A stretch of 64,000 nucleotides of DNA from Protaetiibacter sp. SSC-01 (GCF_014483895.1 NZ_CP059987.1:2170001-2234000); one strand, 5' to 3'; numbered from the stretch's first letter, positions 45,758 to 54,728 are shown. Notes: generated from the sequence alone by a model not told the origin. Translations and numbers: made by a program.

Positions 45758-46684
45758 TCAGCTCGGATGCAGGAGCGCCGCCGCGAGGAACAGGACGGGC
45801 ACGGCCACCACGGTGGTGAGAAGCACGACGTCACGCGCGTGGACGACGCCTTTCCCGAAGCGCTCGGCGTACGTGTACACGACCTGCCCGGTCGGCAGTG
45901 CGGCGATCACCACGGTCGCGAAGACGATAGCCGGGTCGAGGCCGAGCAGGGGCCCCGCGACGACCCATGCCACGAGCGGCATGATGATCGCCTTGATGAC
46001 GGTCGCCACGACGATCGGCAGCCGGTCGCTCCCGGGCTCGAGCACCCGACGGCCGCGCAGCGACACCCCGAAGGCGAGCAGCACGACGGGGATCGCAGCG
46101 TCCGCGAGCAAGTCGAGCGGCACCTCCACGACATCCGGGAGCCGGATGCCGGAGAGGCTGATGGCCACGCCCGTCGCCGACGCCGCGACGACGGGGTTGC
46201 GCAGGGGCTGGGTCACGATGCGCCCGAGCGAGAGCGGCCGACCCGAGGTGCCGTCGAGCACCGCCATGAGCACCGGCGTGAACGCGATGGGCTGCAGCAC
46301 GAGCACGGCCGCGATCGCCTGCGGGTCGTCGAGCACGAACATCGCGACCGGCAGCCCCATGTTGTTGCTGTTGAGGAACACGACGCTCGCCGCGCCGATC
46401 GCGGTCTCGCCCGCGCCGCGCCGGAAGAACGCCAGCGACAGCACGAGGTACAGTACGGCCGCCGCGGCCGCGCTCACGGCCGCCACGAGCATGTAGTCCG
46501 ACAGGATGATGCGCAGGTCGGCATGCGCGAGGATCCGGAACAGGATCGCGGGCGTCGCGACGTAGAACGCGACGCGGGTGAGGGCGTTCGCCGTCTCCTC
46601 GCCGAACGCCCCGAGCCGGGCGCACACGTAGCCGATGAGGATGATCGCGCCGATAACGGCGACGCCCTCGACGACGCCGATCAC
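45758..46684 (-). CDS. AEC family transporter
   Basis: A 308-residue membrane protein with ten hydrophobic segments in two halves, opening GAIILIGYVCARLGAF and containing NSNNMGLPVAMFVL, the conserved Asn-rich crossover of auxin-efflux-carrier-like proteins, and ALPTGQVVYTYAERFG near the C-terminus. Such carriers move carboxylates such as malate. It is coupled to the VOC gene upstream by 4 nt (start GTG 46684) and is probably the uptake or release route for an acid of this pathway. Confidence 0.88.
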   Translation of the reverse strand: MIGVVEGVAVIGAIILIGYVCARLGAFGEETANALTRVAFYVATPAILFRILAHADLRIILSDYMLVAAVSAAAAAVLYLVLSLAFFRRGAGETAIGAASVVFLNSNNMGLPVAMFVLDDPQAIAAVLVLQPIAFTPVLMAVLDGTSGRPLSLGRIVTQPLRNPVVAASATGVAISLSGIRLPDVVEVPLDLLADAAIPVVLLAFGVSLRGRRVLEPGSDRLPIVVATVIKAIIMPLVAWVVAGPLLGLDPAIVFATVVIAALPTGQVVYTYAERFGKGVVHARDVVLLTTVVAVPVLFLAAALLHPS

Positions 46685-47196
46685 GACGCCGGCGGCCCCC
46701 AGAGGCTCGCCTTGCCCGTGACGGGGTCGCGCCACAGCGGCGACCCGTCGTCGGCCACGAGCGGGCCGGGGAGCGGCGAGATGAACTCCATGCGGATGCC
46801 GTCGAGGAAGTTCTTGTCGGTGAACATCAGCAAGATGCGGCCCTGCTCGTCGAACGAGCAGCCGTCGATCGCGACCCCCCTGCTCGCGAGCAGCTCGCGG
46901 TGTGCCTCGGGGTCGGCGACGTTCTGGATGCCGAGGTGGTGGATGCCGAGCTGGTCCGGGCCGTGGGTGCCCGATCCGGTGACCTCCATGAGCTCGATAC
47001 GCGGCGGGCCCTCGAGCGAGAACGAGATGCGGGCGTCGTGGAAGTGCGGCTCGGGGTCGCTGTGGTCGGCGTAGCGCTCGGTGCGGTAGCGCCCGATCGG
47101 GCTGAACGTGTAGCCGGTCACCGTCGACCAGCGCTCGATCGCCTCCTCGAGGTCGGGCACGAGGATGCCGATGTGCTCGATGAGGGGTGCGGTCAT
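46681..47196 (-). CDS. VOC family protein (third copy)
   Basis: A 171-residue paralogue of the VOC at 39562-40080: it shares FSPIGRYRTERY, the metal ligands IEHIGILV (His), GIHHLGI (His) and RMEFIS (Glu), and the C-terminal GPLVADDGSPLWRDPVTG. The His-His-Glu triad is intact, so an active metal enzyme is likely. ATG 47196 overlaps the stop of the serine hydrolase gene. Confidence 0.85.
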   Translation of the reverse strand: MTAPLIEHIGILVPDLEEAIERWSTVTGYTFSPIGRYRTERYADHSDPEPHFHDARISFSLEGPPRIELMEVTGSGTHGPDQLGIHHLGIQNVADPEAHRELLASRGVAIDGCSFDEQGRILLMFTDKNFLDGIRMEFISPLPGPLVADDGSPLWRDPVTGKASLWGPPAS

Positions 47197-48338
47197 CGCT
47201 GACTCCTGGGTTCGGTGCGCGGGGCGAGCCCCCGCATGCAGTGGCGGATGGTGTCGACGAGGGCGAGCCCCGCGGGGCTCGCCCCCGCCATGCGGGGGAA
47301 GACGTCGGTCGTCCAGGCGACCGCGAGGCCCGAGTCGGGGTCGGCGAAGACGAACGAGCCGCCCGCCGCCTCGTGCCCGTAGGAGCGGCCGCCGTAGAGC
47401 GGTAGCTGAGCGAACGGCAGCTGCATGCCCGACGAGAACGCGGTCTCGACGCCGAGCACGGCGTCGGTGCCGCGCGACAGCACCTCCTCGAACGAGCGAC
47501 GGGCGGCATCCGACAGCAGCGGGCCGTCGAGCGTCGCGGCGAGGAGACGAGCGAGGTCGCGTGCGCCCGCGACCCCGCTCGAGGAGGGGAAGCCCGCCCG
47601 GAGGAAGCCCGGGTCGTTGTAGATGTCCATCTCGCGCGAGAGCGCTGCGGTGGTGCCCGCGGGGATGCCGCTCGCGGCCACGAAGGCGGCGCGCGTCTCC
47701 GAGATGGCGGGGCTCAGGTAGCGCACCTTCGCGACGCGCGGGAACGCGGCATCCGGCAGCCCGAGCCACACGTCGACGCCGAGCGGCCCCGCGACGTGCT
47801 CCGCGAGGTACTCCCCCACGGTCGTGCCCACGCGGCGCCGGAAGACGCCCTCGAGCAGCGGGGCGAACGTGAAGGCGTGGTAGCCGTGCCGCGTGTTCGG
47901 CTCCCAGTAGGGCTCCTGCTGCGCGACGGCGTCCTCGGCGGCGCCGGCCATGAGCTCGTCGTAGCCCAGCCGGCGGTCGAGCGAGGCGATGCCGGAGCGG
48001 TGGGCGAGCACCATGCGGGGCGTGATCGCGGCGGTCGAGGCGCGGCGGAACTCGGGCCAGTCGCTCGCGAGGGGCTCGTCGAGGTCGAGGAGCCCGGCGT
48101 CGGCGGCGTGGGCCGCGACGATCGCGGTGACGGCCTTCGAGACCGAGAAGACCGGCTGCACCGTGTCGGCCGCATAGGTGCCGCCCCACAGGTCGACGAC
48201 GAGCTCGCCGTCGCGCACGACCGCGAGCGCGGCGCCGCCCTCGCCCTGTGCCGAGACGGCGCGCGCGAACACCTCGCGGAGCTCCTCGAAGGGGGCGGCC
48301 GCGGTGCCGCCCACCGGGATCTGCTCGGGACCGGACAT
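47193..48338 (-). CDS. Serine hydrolase (beta-lactamase/EstB-type esterase)
   Basis: A 381-residue protein of the class C beta-lactamase-like family. The nucleophile motif SVSK (SxxK) is at about residue 70, YHAFTF supplies the tyrosine motif, and a C-terminal SYGHEAAGGSFVFADPDSGLA takes the KTG-type position. No signal peptide is visible, so a cytoplasmic esterase is likely rather than a beta-lactamase or DD-peptidase. Start and stop overlap the neighbours. It may release an ester- or lactone-linked group. Confidence 0.85.
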   Translation of the reverse strand: MSGPEQIPVGGTAAAPFEELREVFARAVSAQGEGGAALAVVRDGELVVDLWGGTYAADTVQPVFSVSKAVTAIVAAHAADAGLLDLDEPLASDWPEFRRASTAAITPRMVLAHRSGIASLDRRLGYDELMAGAAEDAVAQQEPYWEPNTRHGYHAFTFAPLLEGVFRRRVGTTVGEYLAEHVAGPLGVDVWLGLPDAAFPRVAKVRYLSPAISETRAAFVAASGIPAGTTAALSREMDIYNDPGFLRAGFPSSSGVAGARDLARLLAATLDGPLLSDAARRSFEEVLSRGTDAVLGVETAFSSGMQLPFAQLPLYGGRSYGHEAAGGSFVFADPDSGLAVAWTTDVFPRMAGASPAGLALVDTIRHCMRGLAPRTEPRSQR

Positions 48339-49351
48339 CAGCGGTAGATCGGCGCCAGGTGCTCGCGGAAGTACTCGAGGCCCTGCGCGAGCTCGACGAC
48401 CGGGTCGGGCGAGTGGTCGATCTCCTCGGTCGCCCAGCCGCTCCATCCGTGCTCGCGCAGGATGTGCATCCACGTCTCCCAGTCGACGATGCCCGAGCCG
48501 AGGATGCGGAACGACTGCATCGTCTGCTCGTGGCGCTGCTTCTGGTCACCGCGCTGGAGGTGGCCGGACTTCGGGCCGATGCAGTCCTTCCAGTGCATCG
48601 TCGGGATGCGGTCGATGTGGTCGCGCAGCACCGCCACGGCGTCGCCGCCGTCGAGGGTGATGTGGCCCGCGTCGGGGCACAGCGCGATCGAGGCGGGGTC
48701 GGTGAGCTCCAGCACCGTCGCGATGTCCTCGTTGCGCGAGCAGATCGAGTAGGCGTCGGTGTGGATCGCGATCTTGACGCCGTGCTCGATCGTGATCGCG
48801 CCCAGGCGGTTGAGGTGCTCGGCGAAGCGCTCGTGCACCTCGCGGTCGACCGGACGGGTGAAGTCCTCCTCGGTCGCCGTGTCGTCGGGGCTCTCGTTGC
48901 CGAACCGGCTGCGCGGGAGGTTGCCCGACACGATCGTGCCTGCACCCATCTCGGCGAGGAACTCGGCGTGACGGCGGAACGCGTCGTCGGCGACGGGGAT
49001 GAGCTCGGGGTCGGCGATCGCGTTGCCGATGAGCTGGCGCCCGTGGGCGTAGCTTGAGCTCAGCTCGAGTCCGCGCTCGTCGAGGGCGGCGCGGAAGCCG
49101 TCGACGCTGCCGTAGACCTTGAGCGCGGCCTCCCAGCCGGCCGGGTCGGGGGCGAGCTCGACGCCCTCGAGCCCCGCGTCGCGGGCGCCGTCGAGCATCC
49201 CGTCGAAGTAGCGACGCGGGTCGGCCCAGAAGGCCTCAGTCCAGCGCGGGTGGTTGAGGCCCGGCTCGAGCCCCCACCAGCCCGACTCGTAGAAGCCGAT
49301 GATGTTGGTGCTGAAGCGGATGTTGGGCTCGCCCTCGTGCGCGTGGCTCAT
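48338..49351 (-). CDS. Sugar phosphate isomerase/epimerase (xylose isomerase-like TIM barrel)
   Basis: A 337-residue AP-endonuclease-2-type barrel with metal-ligand patterns spaced along it: GVELAPDPAGW, SSSYAHGR, KIAIHTDAYSI, LCPDAGHITLDGGD, PTMHWKDC and GWATEEID. The family includes 2-keto-myo-inositol dehydratase, tagatose epimerases and C-glycoside-cleaving subunits. Coupled directly to the Gfo/Idh/MocA dehydrogenase upstream (4-nt overlap), a pairing frequent in inositol and oxidised-sugar catabolism. Confidence 0.88.
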   Translation of the reverse strand: MSHAHEGEPNIRFSTNIIGFYESGWWGLEPGLNHPRWTEAFWADPRRYFDGMLDGARDAGLEGVELAPDPAGWEAALKVYGSVDGFRAALDERGLELSSSYAHGRQLIGNAIADPELIPVADDAFRRHAEFLAEMGAGTIVSGNLPRSRFGNESPDDTATEEDFTRPVDREVHERFAEHLNRLGAITIEHGVKIAIHTDAYSICSRNEDIATVLELTDPASIALCPDAGHITLDGGDAVAVLRDHIDRIPTMHWKDCIGPKSGHLQRGDQKQRHEQTMQSFRILGSGIVDWETWMHILREHGWSGWATEEIDHSPDPVVELAQGLEYFREHLAPIYR

Positions 49352-50478
49352 GCGTGCGCCCCCGCCTCGCCGACCGTCACCCAGCTGTCCGACTGGGCGG
49401 CGGCGTAGACGGCCGCGACGACGTCCTCGACGTGCGCCGCGCGGGCGAAGTCGGGCGCGGTGGGCGTGCCGTCGACGATCGCGCGCACGAAGTGCTGCAT
49501 CTGGATCGCCGAGACATCGGGGTAGCCCGTGCCGAGGCCGGCGAGGCGCCACCAGCCGTCGGGGTGCTGGTCGTTCGTGTGGATGGTGCGGAAGCCCCGG
49601 TGGTCGGCGGGCTCGTCGACGTAGGCGACACGGAAGACCTCGCGGTCGTTCCAGTCGAACTGCACGGCGGCACGGCTCGCGTCGAACTCGAAGTAGACGC
49701 GGTTCTTCCGGCCGACGCCGTACTGGTTGACGCTGAAGGTGCCGATCGCGCCGTTCGCGAACTCGGCGAGCCACACGGCCGCGTCGTCGATGAGGTCGCC
49801 CTCGACACGCTCGGACTCGGGGCGCCATCCGTCGCCCGAGTAGCTGCGGGCGCGCGCGGCGACGCGCACGATGTCGCCGAACAGGTGCTCGGCGAGGTCG
49901 ATGATGTGCGAGCCGATGTCGCCGACCGTGCCGGACCCGCCCGTGGCCTTGGTGGCGCGCCAGCGGTTCGGGTCGGCCCAGAAGCCGACCTCCTGCGTGT
50001 AGCTCGCCCGGAACTGCAGGGGCGTGCCGAGCTTGCCCTCGTCGAGCAGCTTCTTGGCGAACGACACCGCGGGCGTGTGGCGGTAGTTGTACCCGACCTG
50101 CGTCACGACTCCGGCCTTCTCGGCTGCGGCGACGATGGCGCGCGCCTCGTCCGGGTCGTTCGTGATGGGCTTCTCGCAGAACACGTGCTTGCCCGCCTCG
50201 ATCGCCGCGAGGGCGATCTCGGCGTGGAACTGCGGCGGGGTGCAGATGTCGACGATGTCGATGTCGTCGCGGGCGACGGCGGCACGCCAGTCGGTGCCCG
50301 ACTCGTTCCAGCCGTACGCGGAGGCCGCCGTGGCCGCGACCTCGGCGTTCGCGTCGACGAGCACCTGCTTGACGATCGTCGCGCCGAGATCGCTCGCGAT
50401 GGGCGCGAGCGCGTAGGCGAGGCTGTGCGCGCGACCCATGAATCCGGCTCCGACGAGCGCGACCTTCAGTTCCTTCAC
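49348..50478 (-). CDS. Gfo/Idh/MocA family NAD(P)-dependent dehydrogenase
   Basis: A 376-residue oxidoreductase with the Rossmann motif VALVGAGFMGRAH (residues 6-18), CEKPIT carrying the catalytic-site lysine (about 100), and TVGDIGSHIIDLAEHL with the conserved Asp and His (about 190). Substrates are usually sugars or cyclitols oxidised at one carbon. GTG 50478 has GGAAGGA eight bases upstream. It is the first gene of the sixteen-gene run; a 94-bp gap separates it from the AraC gene. Confidence 0.92.
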   Translation of the reverse strand: MKELKVALVGAGFMGRAHSLAYALAPIASDLGATIVKQVLVDANAEVAATAASAYGWNESGTDWRAAVARDDIDIVDICTPPQFHAEIALAAIEAGKHVFCEKPITNDPDEARAIVAAAEKAGVVTQVGYNYRHTPAVSFAKKLLDEGKLGTPLQFRASYTQEVGFWADPNRWRATKATGGSGTVGDIGSHIIDLAEHLFGDIVRVAARARSYSGDGWRPESERVEGDLIDDAAVWLAEFANGAIGTFSVNQYGVGRKNRVYFEFDASRAAVQFDWNDREVFRVAYVDEPADHRGFRTIHTNDQHPDGWWRLAGLGTGYPDVSAIQMQHFVRAIVDGTPTAPDFARAAHVEDVVAAVYAAAQSDSWVTVGEAGAHA

Positions 50479-50572
50479 CGGTGTCCTTCCGTGTGGTGTG
50501 GTTCCCAGAGTGCGCGAGCCGCGGCCGGGCGTCTTGCCTACGCCCGACTCGCGATTGCTCGAGACCGCCGTG

Positions 50573-51433
50573 CTACGCGGATGCGCGCAGCTCGGATGCG
50601 CCGGTCGAGCCGAGGGCGGCCTGCCGGTACGCGCGAGGCGAGGCCCCGAAGGTCGACTTGAACAGGCGGCTGAAGTGGGCGGCGTCCCACAGGCCCCAGC
50701 GGGCCCCGATCGCGCTCACCGAGACGCCCGCCTGGGCGGGGTCGGCGAGGTCGGTGCGGCAGTGCTCGAGGCGGCGGGTGCGGATCCAGGCGCCGAGGGT
50801 CATGCCCTCGCGCTCGAAGAGCCGGTGCAGGGTGCGGGTGGAGATGTTCTGGGCGGCCGCGATGCGGTCGGGCGTCAGGTCGAGCTCGCCGAGATGCTCC
50901 TCGATGTAGTCGAGGGCGTCGCGCAGCATCGAGGAGCGCCATCCGCTGGTGGGGTCGTCGTCTGCGGCGTCGAGGCACATGAGGCCGATGAGCCCCACGA
51001 CGTGCTGCGCGAGGCGGGCCGGGTGGTCGGTGCACGCCTGCCCCTGCGCGGCGAGTCCCCGCAGCAGGTGGGCGACGAGACCGGAGGTTCCGGTCGCGGC
51101 GACCTGGACGCGGCCGGCGGCGGCGCGCAGGGCGGGCGCGTGCGGACCGGCCGCGCTCTCGGGGACGCGCACGACGATGAGCTCGGCGTCGCCCGCGACG
51201 TCGACCCGCACGCGTCCGGATCCGCAGAGCACCGCGAGCTGCGCGGGGCCGAGCGCCGGGGGCTCCGCACCGAGGCGGGCGACGCCCGCCACGAGGTACG
51301 CGACGTCGAAGTAGGACTCCCCGCCCGGGCGGTCGCCGAGGGTCCAGTTCCCCGCGGTGAGCGAGAACACCTCGAGGCGGTCGATCCGGACGGCGGTCGG
51401 CGGGACGGCGGCGGGGGCGGGCGTGGTCATCAT
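50573..51433 (-). CDS. AraC family transcriptional regulator
   Basis: A 286-residue regulator with an N-terminal cupin-like sensor region of the AraC_binding_2 kind (to about residue 150) and a C-terminal double helix-turn-helix (about 165-275), including LTPDRIAAAQNISTRTLHRL and FSRLFKSTFGASPRAYR. ATG 51433 has AAGGAG upstream. It lies immediately before the catabolic run in the same direction, so it is the prime candidate activator of it. Palindromes in its own upstream region point to control by a further factor or autoregulation. Confidence 0.88.
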   Translation of the reverse strand: MMTTPAPAAVPPTAVRIDRLEVFSLTAGNWTLGDRPGGESYFDVAYLVAGVARLGAEPPALGPAQLAVLCGSGRVRVDVAGDAELIVVRVPESAAGPHAPALRAAAGRVQVAATGTSGLVAHLLRGLAAQGQACTDHPARLAQHVVGLIGLMCLDAADDDPTSGWRSSMLRDALDYIEEHLGELDLTPDRIAAAQNISTRTLHRLFEREGMTLGAWIRTRRLEHCRTDLADPAQAGVSVSAIGARWGLWDAAHFSRLFKSTFGASPRAYRQAALGSTGASELRASA

Positions 51434-51450
51434 CGACTCCTTGGGCAGTG

Positions 51451-51522
51451 GTTACTCGTGTCCGTTACTCGTATCCGTTACACGAGTAACCAACATTGAA
51501 AGGGGAGTTTACTCGTGTAAAC
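51451..51522. promoter_or_regulatory. Operator cluster with repeated GTTACTCGTGTAAC-type sites
   Basis: Four related sites lie in 72 bp upstream of the AraC gene: GTTACTCGTGT (51451-51461), GTTACTCGTAT (51464-51474), the palindrome GTTACACGAGTAAC (51477-51490) and the palindrome GTTTACTCGTGTAAAC (51507-51522). The rest of the gap (51434-51579) shows no gene. The cognate protein is unknown; the AraC or LacI proteins beside it are candidates. Confidence 0.75.
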
Positions 51523-51579
51523 GGCGGCGTCAAGTTCGCATCCGCGACACGCCGGGGGTGGCGGTCGCGACGGGGCGCG

Positions 51580-52563
51580 TCAGGCCGTGCGGCGCTCGAT
51601 GACGTGCAGCAGATCGTGGTCGATCGGCTCGGGCTCGATGTCGTCGAGCAGCGCGATCGCCGACGCCACGACGTCGTCGCCCCAGCGGTCGACGTCGATC
51701 TCGACGGTCGTCAGGTCGAGCCGGGCGGAGGGGATGTTGTCGACGCCGATGACGGCGAGGTCGCGCCCCGCCTCGAGCCCGCGCGCCTGCAGCGCGCTCA
51801 CCAGGAGCAGCCCGATCTCGTCGTTGTGCGTCGCGACGGCCGTGAGCCCCTCGCTCGCGAGGAAGACGTCGAGCGCGGCGGTCACCGAGTCCATGTCGGC
51901 GGGATCGACCGTGCACACGACGGGCTCGGGGATGCCGAGCTGCGCGCACTCGTCCTGGAGGCCGCGGAGACGCTCCCCCGCGATGAGCTGGAGGCTCGGC
52001 TCGCTCGGCAGCACGTAGCCCAGCACGCGATGCCCCTTCGCGGTCAGGTGGTCGGCCTGCAGTCGGCCGATGCGCGCGTTCGGCATCGTGCCGTGCACGC
52101 GCAGGACGCGGCTCGCGGTGTTCTCGAGCCCCTCCTGCTCGCTGAGGGTGAGGCCGCCCATGACGACGACGAGGCTCGGCGAGACGAGCTGCCAGAGCTC
52201 CTGCACGGAGCGCAGCGACTCGTCGTAGCGGTGGATGAGCAGCACGAAACCGCGCTCCGCGAGCGCGACGTCGAGCTTCCGCAGCAGCGTGTTCGAGATG
52301 TAGCCGGGCGAGAAGTCGCGCACGAGGGCGAGCACGACATCGCTGCGGCCGAGGCGCAGCATCCGGGCCGGCGCGTACGGCACGTGGCCGAGCTCGCGCG
52401 CGGTGCGCAGCACGAGCTCGCGCGTCGCATCCGAGATCGCGCGGCCCTCGACGTCGTTGAGCACATAGCTCACCGTGGCGCGGGAGACCCCGCAGGCACG
52501 CGCGATGTCGGCGTGCGTGACCCGCTTCGGGCGACGCGGAACGGCACTCGCCTCCGCCGACAT
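51580..52563 (-). CDS. LacI family transcriptional regulator
   Basis: A 327-residue repressor with an N-terminal LacI helix-turn-helix (THADIARACGVSRATVSYVL, residues about 16-35, then the hinge YAPARMLRLGRS) and a periplasmic-binding-type effector domain ending VEIDVDRWGDDVVASAIALL. ATG 52563 has GGAGGGGGAG upstream. It is divergent from the Gfo-quinone reductase operon (202 bp between starts) and co-directional with the AraC gene. Its operator was not located. Confidence 0.9.
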   Translation of the reverse strand: MSAEASAVPRRPKRVTHADIARACGVSRATVSYVLNDVEGRAISDATRELVLRTARELGHVPYAPARMLRLGRSDVVLALVRDFSPGYISNTLLRKLDVALAERGFVLLIHRYDESLRSVQELWQLVSPSLVVVMGGLTLSEQEGLENTASRVLRVHGTMPNARIGRLQADHLTAKGHRVLGYVLPSEPSLQLIAGERLRGLQDECAQLGIPEPVVCTVDPADMDSVTAALDVFLASEGLTAVATHNDEIGLLLVSALQARGLEAGRDLAVIGVDNIPSARLDLTTVEIDVDRWGDDVVASAIALLDDIEPEPIDHDLLHVIERRTA

Positions 52564-52765
52564 CGCTCCCCCTCCCGGGCTGGGCGGCACACGATACGTG
52601 CGCCTCGCTCGGGATACTACCCACCGCTCCGCTCGCGACGTTTGCGCGTGGCCGTCAGGGCCTGGCGCGTCCGCGACAGCTCGCTCCCTTGCCCGCCGCT
52701 GCCAGACCGTTGCGCGCGTCCGCCACCCTCGTCGGGGCGACGTCGGTCGCGCCTAACATGACGGC

Positions 52766-53821
52766 ATGTCGCTGCCGACAACGCTGCCCGAGCCCGTCAT
52801 CCCCCGCCTCGTCGGAGGCCCCACCCTGCGCTGGGGCGTTCTCGCTCCCGGCTTCATCGCGGGCGTCTTCGCGTCGACGCTGCACCGCAACACCGACCAG
52901 CGGATCGCCGCGGTCGCCTCGCGCAGCGCCGAGCGGGCCGAGACGTTCGCGCGCAGCCACGGGATCGACCGCAGCTACGACGACTACCGCGCCCTCGTCG
53001 ACGACCCGGGCATCGACATCGTCTACGTCGCCGCTCCCCACACCGAGCACCTCGCGCTCGCGACGCTCGCCCTCGAGGCCGGCAAGCACGTGCTCGTCGA
53101 GAAGCCGATCGCCGCGAGCGCCGACGAGGCGCGCCGGATCGCCGAGGCGGCGCGCGCGGCGGGGCGCTTCGCGATGGAGGCGATGCACACGCGCTTCCAC
53201 CCGCGCATGACCGTCATCGAGCGCCTGCTCGCCGACGGCGCCCTGGGCGAGCTGCGGCTCGTGCAGGCCGAGCTCGGCCTCGGCAACGTGCCCGTCGACC
53301 CGACGAGCCGCCTCTACGACCCCGCCCTCGGCGGCGGGGCCGCTCTCGACCTCGGCGTCTACCCGCTGTGGTTCCACGACTTCGTGCTCGGCGCCCCGAC
53401 CCGCCTCGACGTGAGCGGCACGCTCGCCGTGACCGGCGTCGAGGACCAGTGGAACGCGACCCTCCATCACGACGACGGCGCGACCGGCGAGATCGCCGCC
53501 ACGATGCGCACGTGGACCCCGAGCCACGCCGCGATCGGCGGGGCCGAGGGCCGCATCCACCTCGACTCGCGGCATCCGCAGCCCGGCGGCTTCACCGTGT
53601 ACGACGTGCGCAACCAGCCCGTGTCGCGCTTCGACGACGAGACCGGCGTCGTCGGCACCGACGGGCTCTGCCGACAGGCCGCCTGGGCCGCGCAGCACAT
53701 CGCCGACGGCCTGCTCGAGTCGCCCCTGCACCCGCTCGCCACGAGCATCCGCGTGCTCGAGACCGTCGACGGCGTGCGCGCCGGTCTCGGCGCCGCCCCG
53801 ATCGGAGAGGACGCCGCATGA
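52766..53821 (+). CDS. Gfo/Idh/MocA family oxidoreductase
   Basis: A 351-residue dehydrogenase with a slightly unusual nucleotide loop (WGVLAPGFIAGVFASTL), the conserved EKPIAASADEARRIAEAA block, AMHTRFHP and ALDLGVYPLWF. It resembles trans-dihydrodiol/xylose dehydrogenase-like members more than the inositol dehydrogenase type at 49348. ATGA overlaps the next gene. Divergent from the LacI regulator, which may control it. Confidence 0.9.
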   Translation: MSLPTTLPEPVIPRLVGGPTLRWGVLAPGFIAGVFASTLHRNTDQRIAAVASRSAERAETFARSHGIDRSYDDYRALVDDPGIDIVYVAAPHTEHLALATLALEAGKHVLVEKPIAASADEARRIAEAARAAGRFAMEAMHTRFHPRMTVIERLLADGALGELRLVQAELGLGNVPVDPTSRLYDPALGGGAALDLGVYPLWFHDFVLGAPTRLDVSGTLAVTGVEDQWNATLHHDDGATGEIAATMRTWTPSHAAIGGAEGRIHLDSRHPQPGGFTVYDVRNQPVSRFDDETGVVGTDGLCRQAAWAAQHIADGLLESPLHPLATSIRVLETVDGVRAGLGAAPIGEDAA

Positions 53822-54711
53822 TCACCGCCCGTTACGCCCGCTACGGAGGCCCCGAGGTCGTCGAGCTCGTCGAGCTGCCCCGACCGGAGCCCGGACCCGG
53901 CGAGTACCTCGTCGAGCTGCGCGCCGCGGGGCTCAACCCCGCCGACGTCAAGGTGCGCCGCGGTGCGACGCCGGTCGCCCCGCTCCCCTCCGGCATCGGC
54001 CGCGAGTTCGCGGGCGTCGTCGTCGCCGTCGGCGAGGGGGCGGCGCGCTACCGCGTCGGCGACGAGGTCATCGGTACGGGCGAGTGGGTCATCGGCGAGT
54101 ACGCGACGGCTCCCGAGGAGCTGCTCGCAGCGAAGCCCGCCGAGCTGCCCTGGACGTGGGCGGCGAGCATCCCGGTCGCCATCCAGACCGCGGCCGTCGC
54201 CGTCGCCTCGCAGGATCCGCGGCCCGGCGACACCGTGCTCGTGAGCGCCGCCGCGGGCGGCGTGGGCTTCTTCGCCTCGCAACTGGCTGTGCGCACGGGC
54301 GCACGCGTTATCGGCACGGCGAGCGAGCGCAACCACGCGCTGCTGCGCGAGCTCGGGGTCGAGCCCATCGTGTACGGCGACGGCCTCGAGGAGCGTCTCC
54401 GCGCTCTCGCGCCCGAGGGCATCGACATCGTGCTCGACCACCAGGGCCGCGAGACGATCGAGACCGCGCTCGCGCTCGGCGTCGCCCGCGACCGCATCAA
54501 CACGATCTCCGGCTACGACGGCTGGTACGCCGTGCGCTACGTGGGCCGCAAGGGCATGAACCGCGAGCTCGTCGAGCGCCTCGCGAGCGAGCTCGTCGAC
54601 GGCACGCTCCGCATGCGGATCGAAGCCGAGTATCCGCTCGCGCGCATCAGGGACGGCTACCGCCACCTCGAGTCGGGCCATCTGGCGGGCAAGGTCGTGC
54701 TCACGATCTGA
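53818..54711 (+). CDS. Zinc-independent alcohol dehydrogenase/NADPH:quinone reductase (MDR)
   Basis: A 297-residue medium-chain reductase. The GroES-like half begins ARYARYGGPEVVELVELPRP and the cofactor half has VSAAAGGVGFFASQLAV, then GTASERNHALLRELG. No zinc-ligand cysteines are present, fitting the quinone oxidoreductase subgroup. It is somewhat short for the family (about 320). ATG 53818 overlaps the upstream stop; a strong hairpin follows its stop. Confidence 0.9.
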   Translation: MITARYARYGGPEVVELVELPRPEPGPGEYLVELRAAGLNPADVKVRRGATPVAPLPSGIGREFAGVVVAVGEGAARYRVGDEVIGTGEWVIGEYATAPEELLAAKPAELPWTWAASIPVAIQTAAVAVASQDPRPGDTVLVSAAAGGVGFFASQLAVRTGARVIGTASERNHALLRELGVEPIVYGDGLEERLRALAPEGIDIVLDHQGRETIETALALGVARDRINTISGYDGWYAVRYVGRKGMNRELVERLASELVDGTLRMRIEAEYPLARIRDGYRHLESGHLAGKVVLTI

Positions 54712-54728
54712 GGCACCCGCGCACACGA

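Noticed and set aside
47193-48338. Beta-lactamase giving antibiotic resistance
   Set aside because: The SxxK motif fits the wider serine hydrolase/EstB family, there is no signal peptide, and the gene is embedded in a catabolic run.
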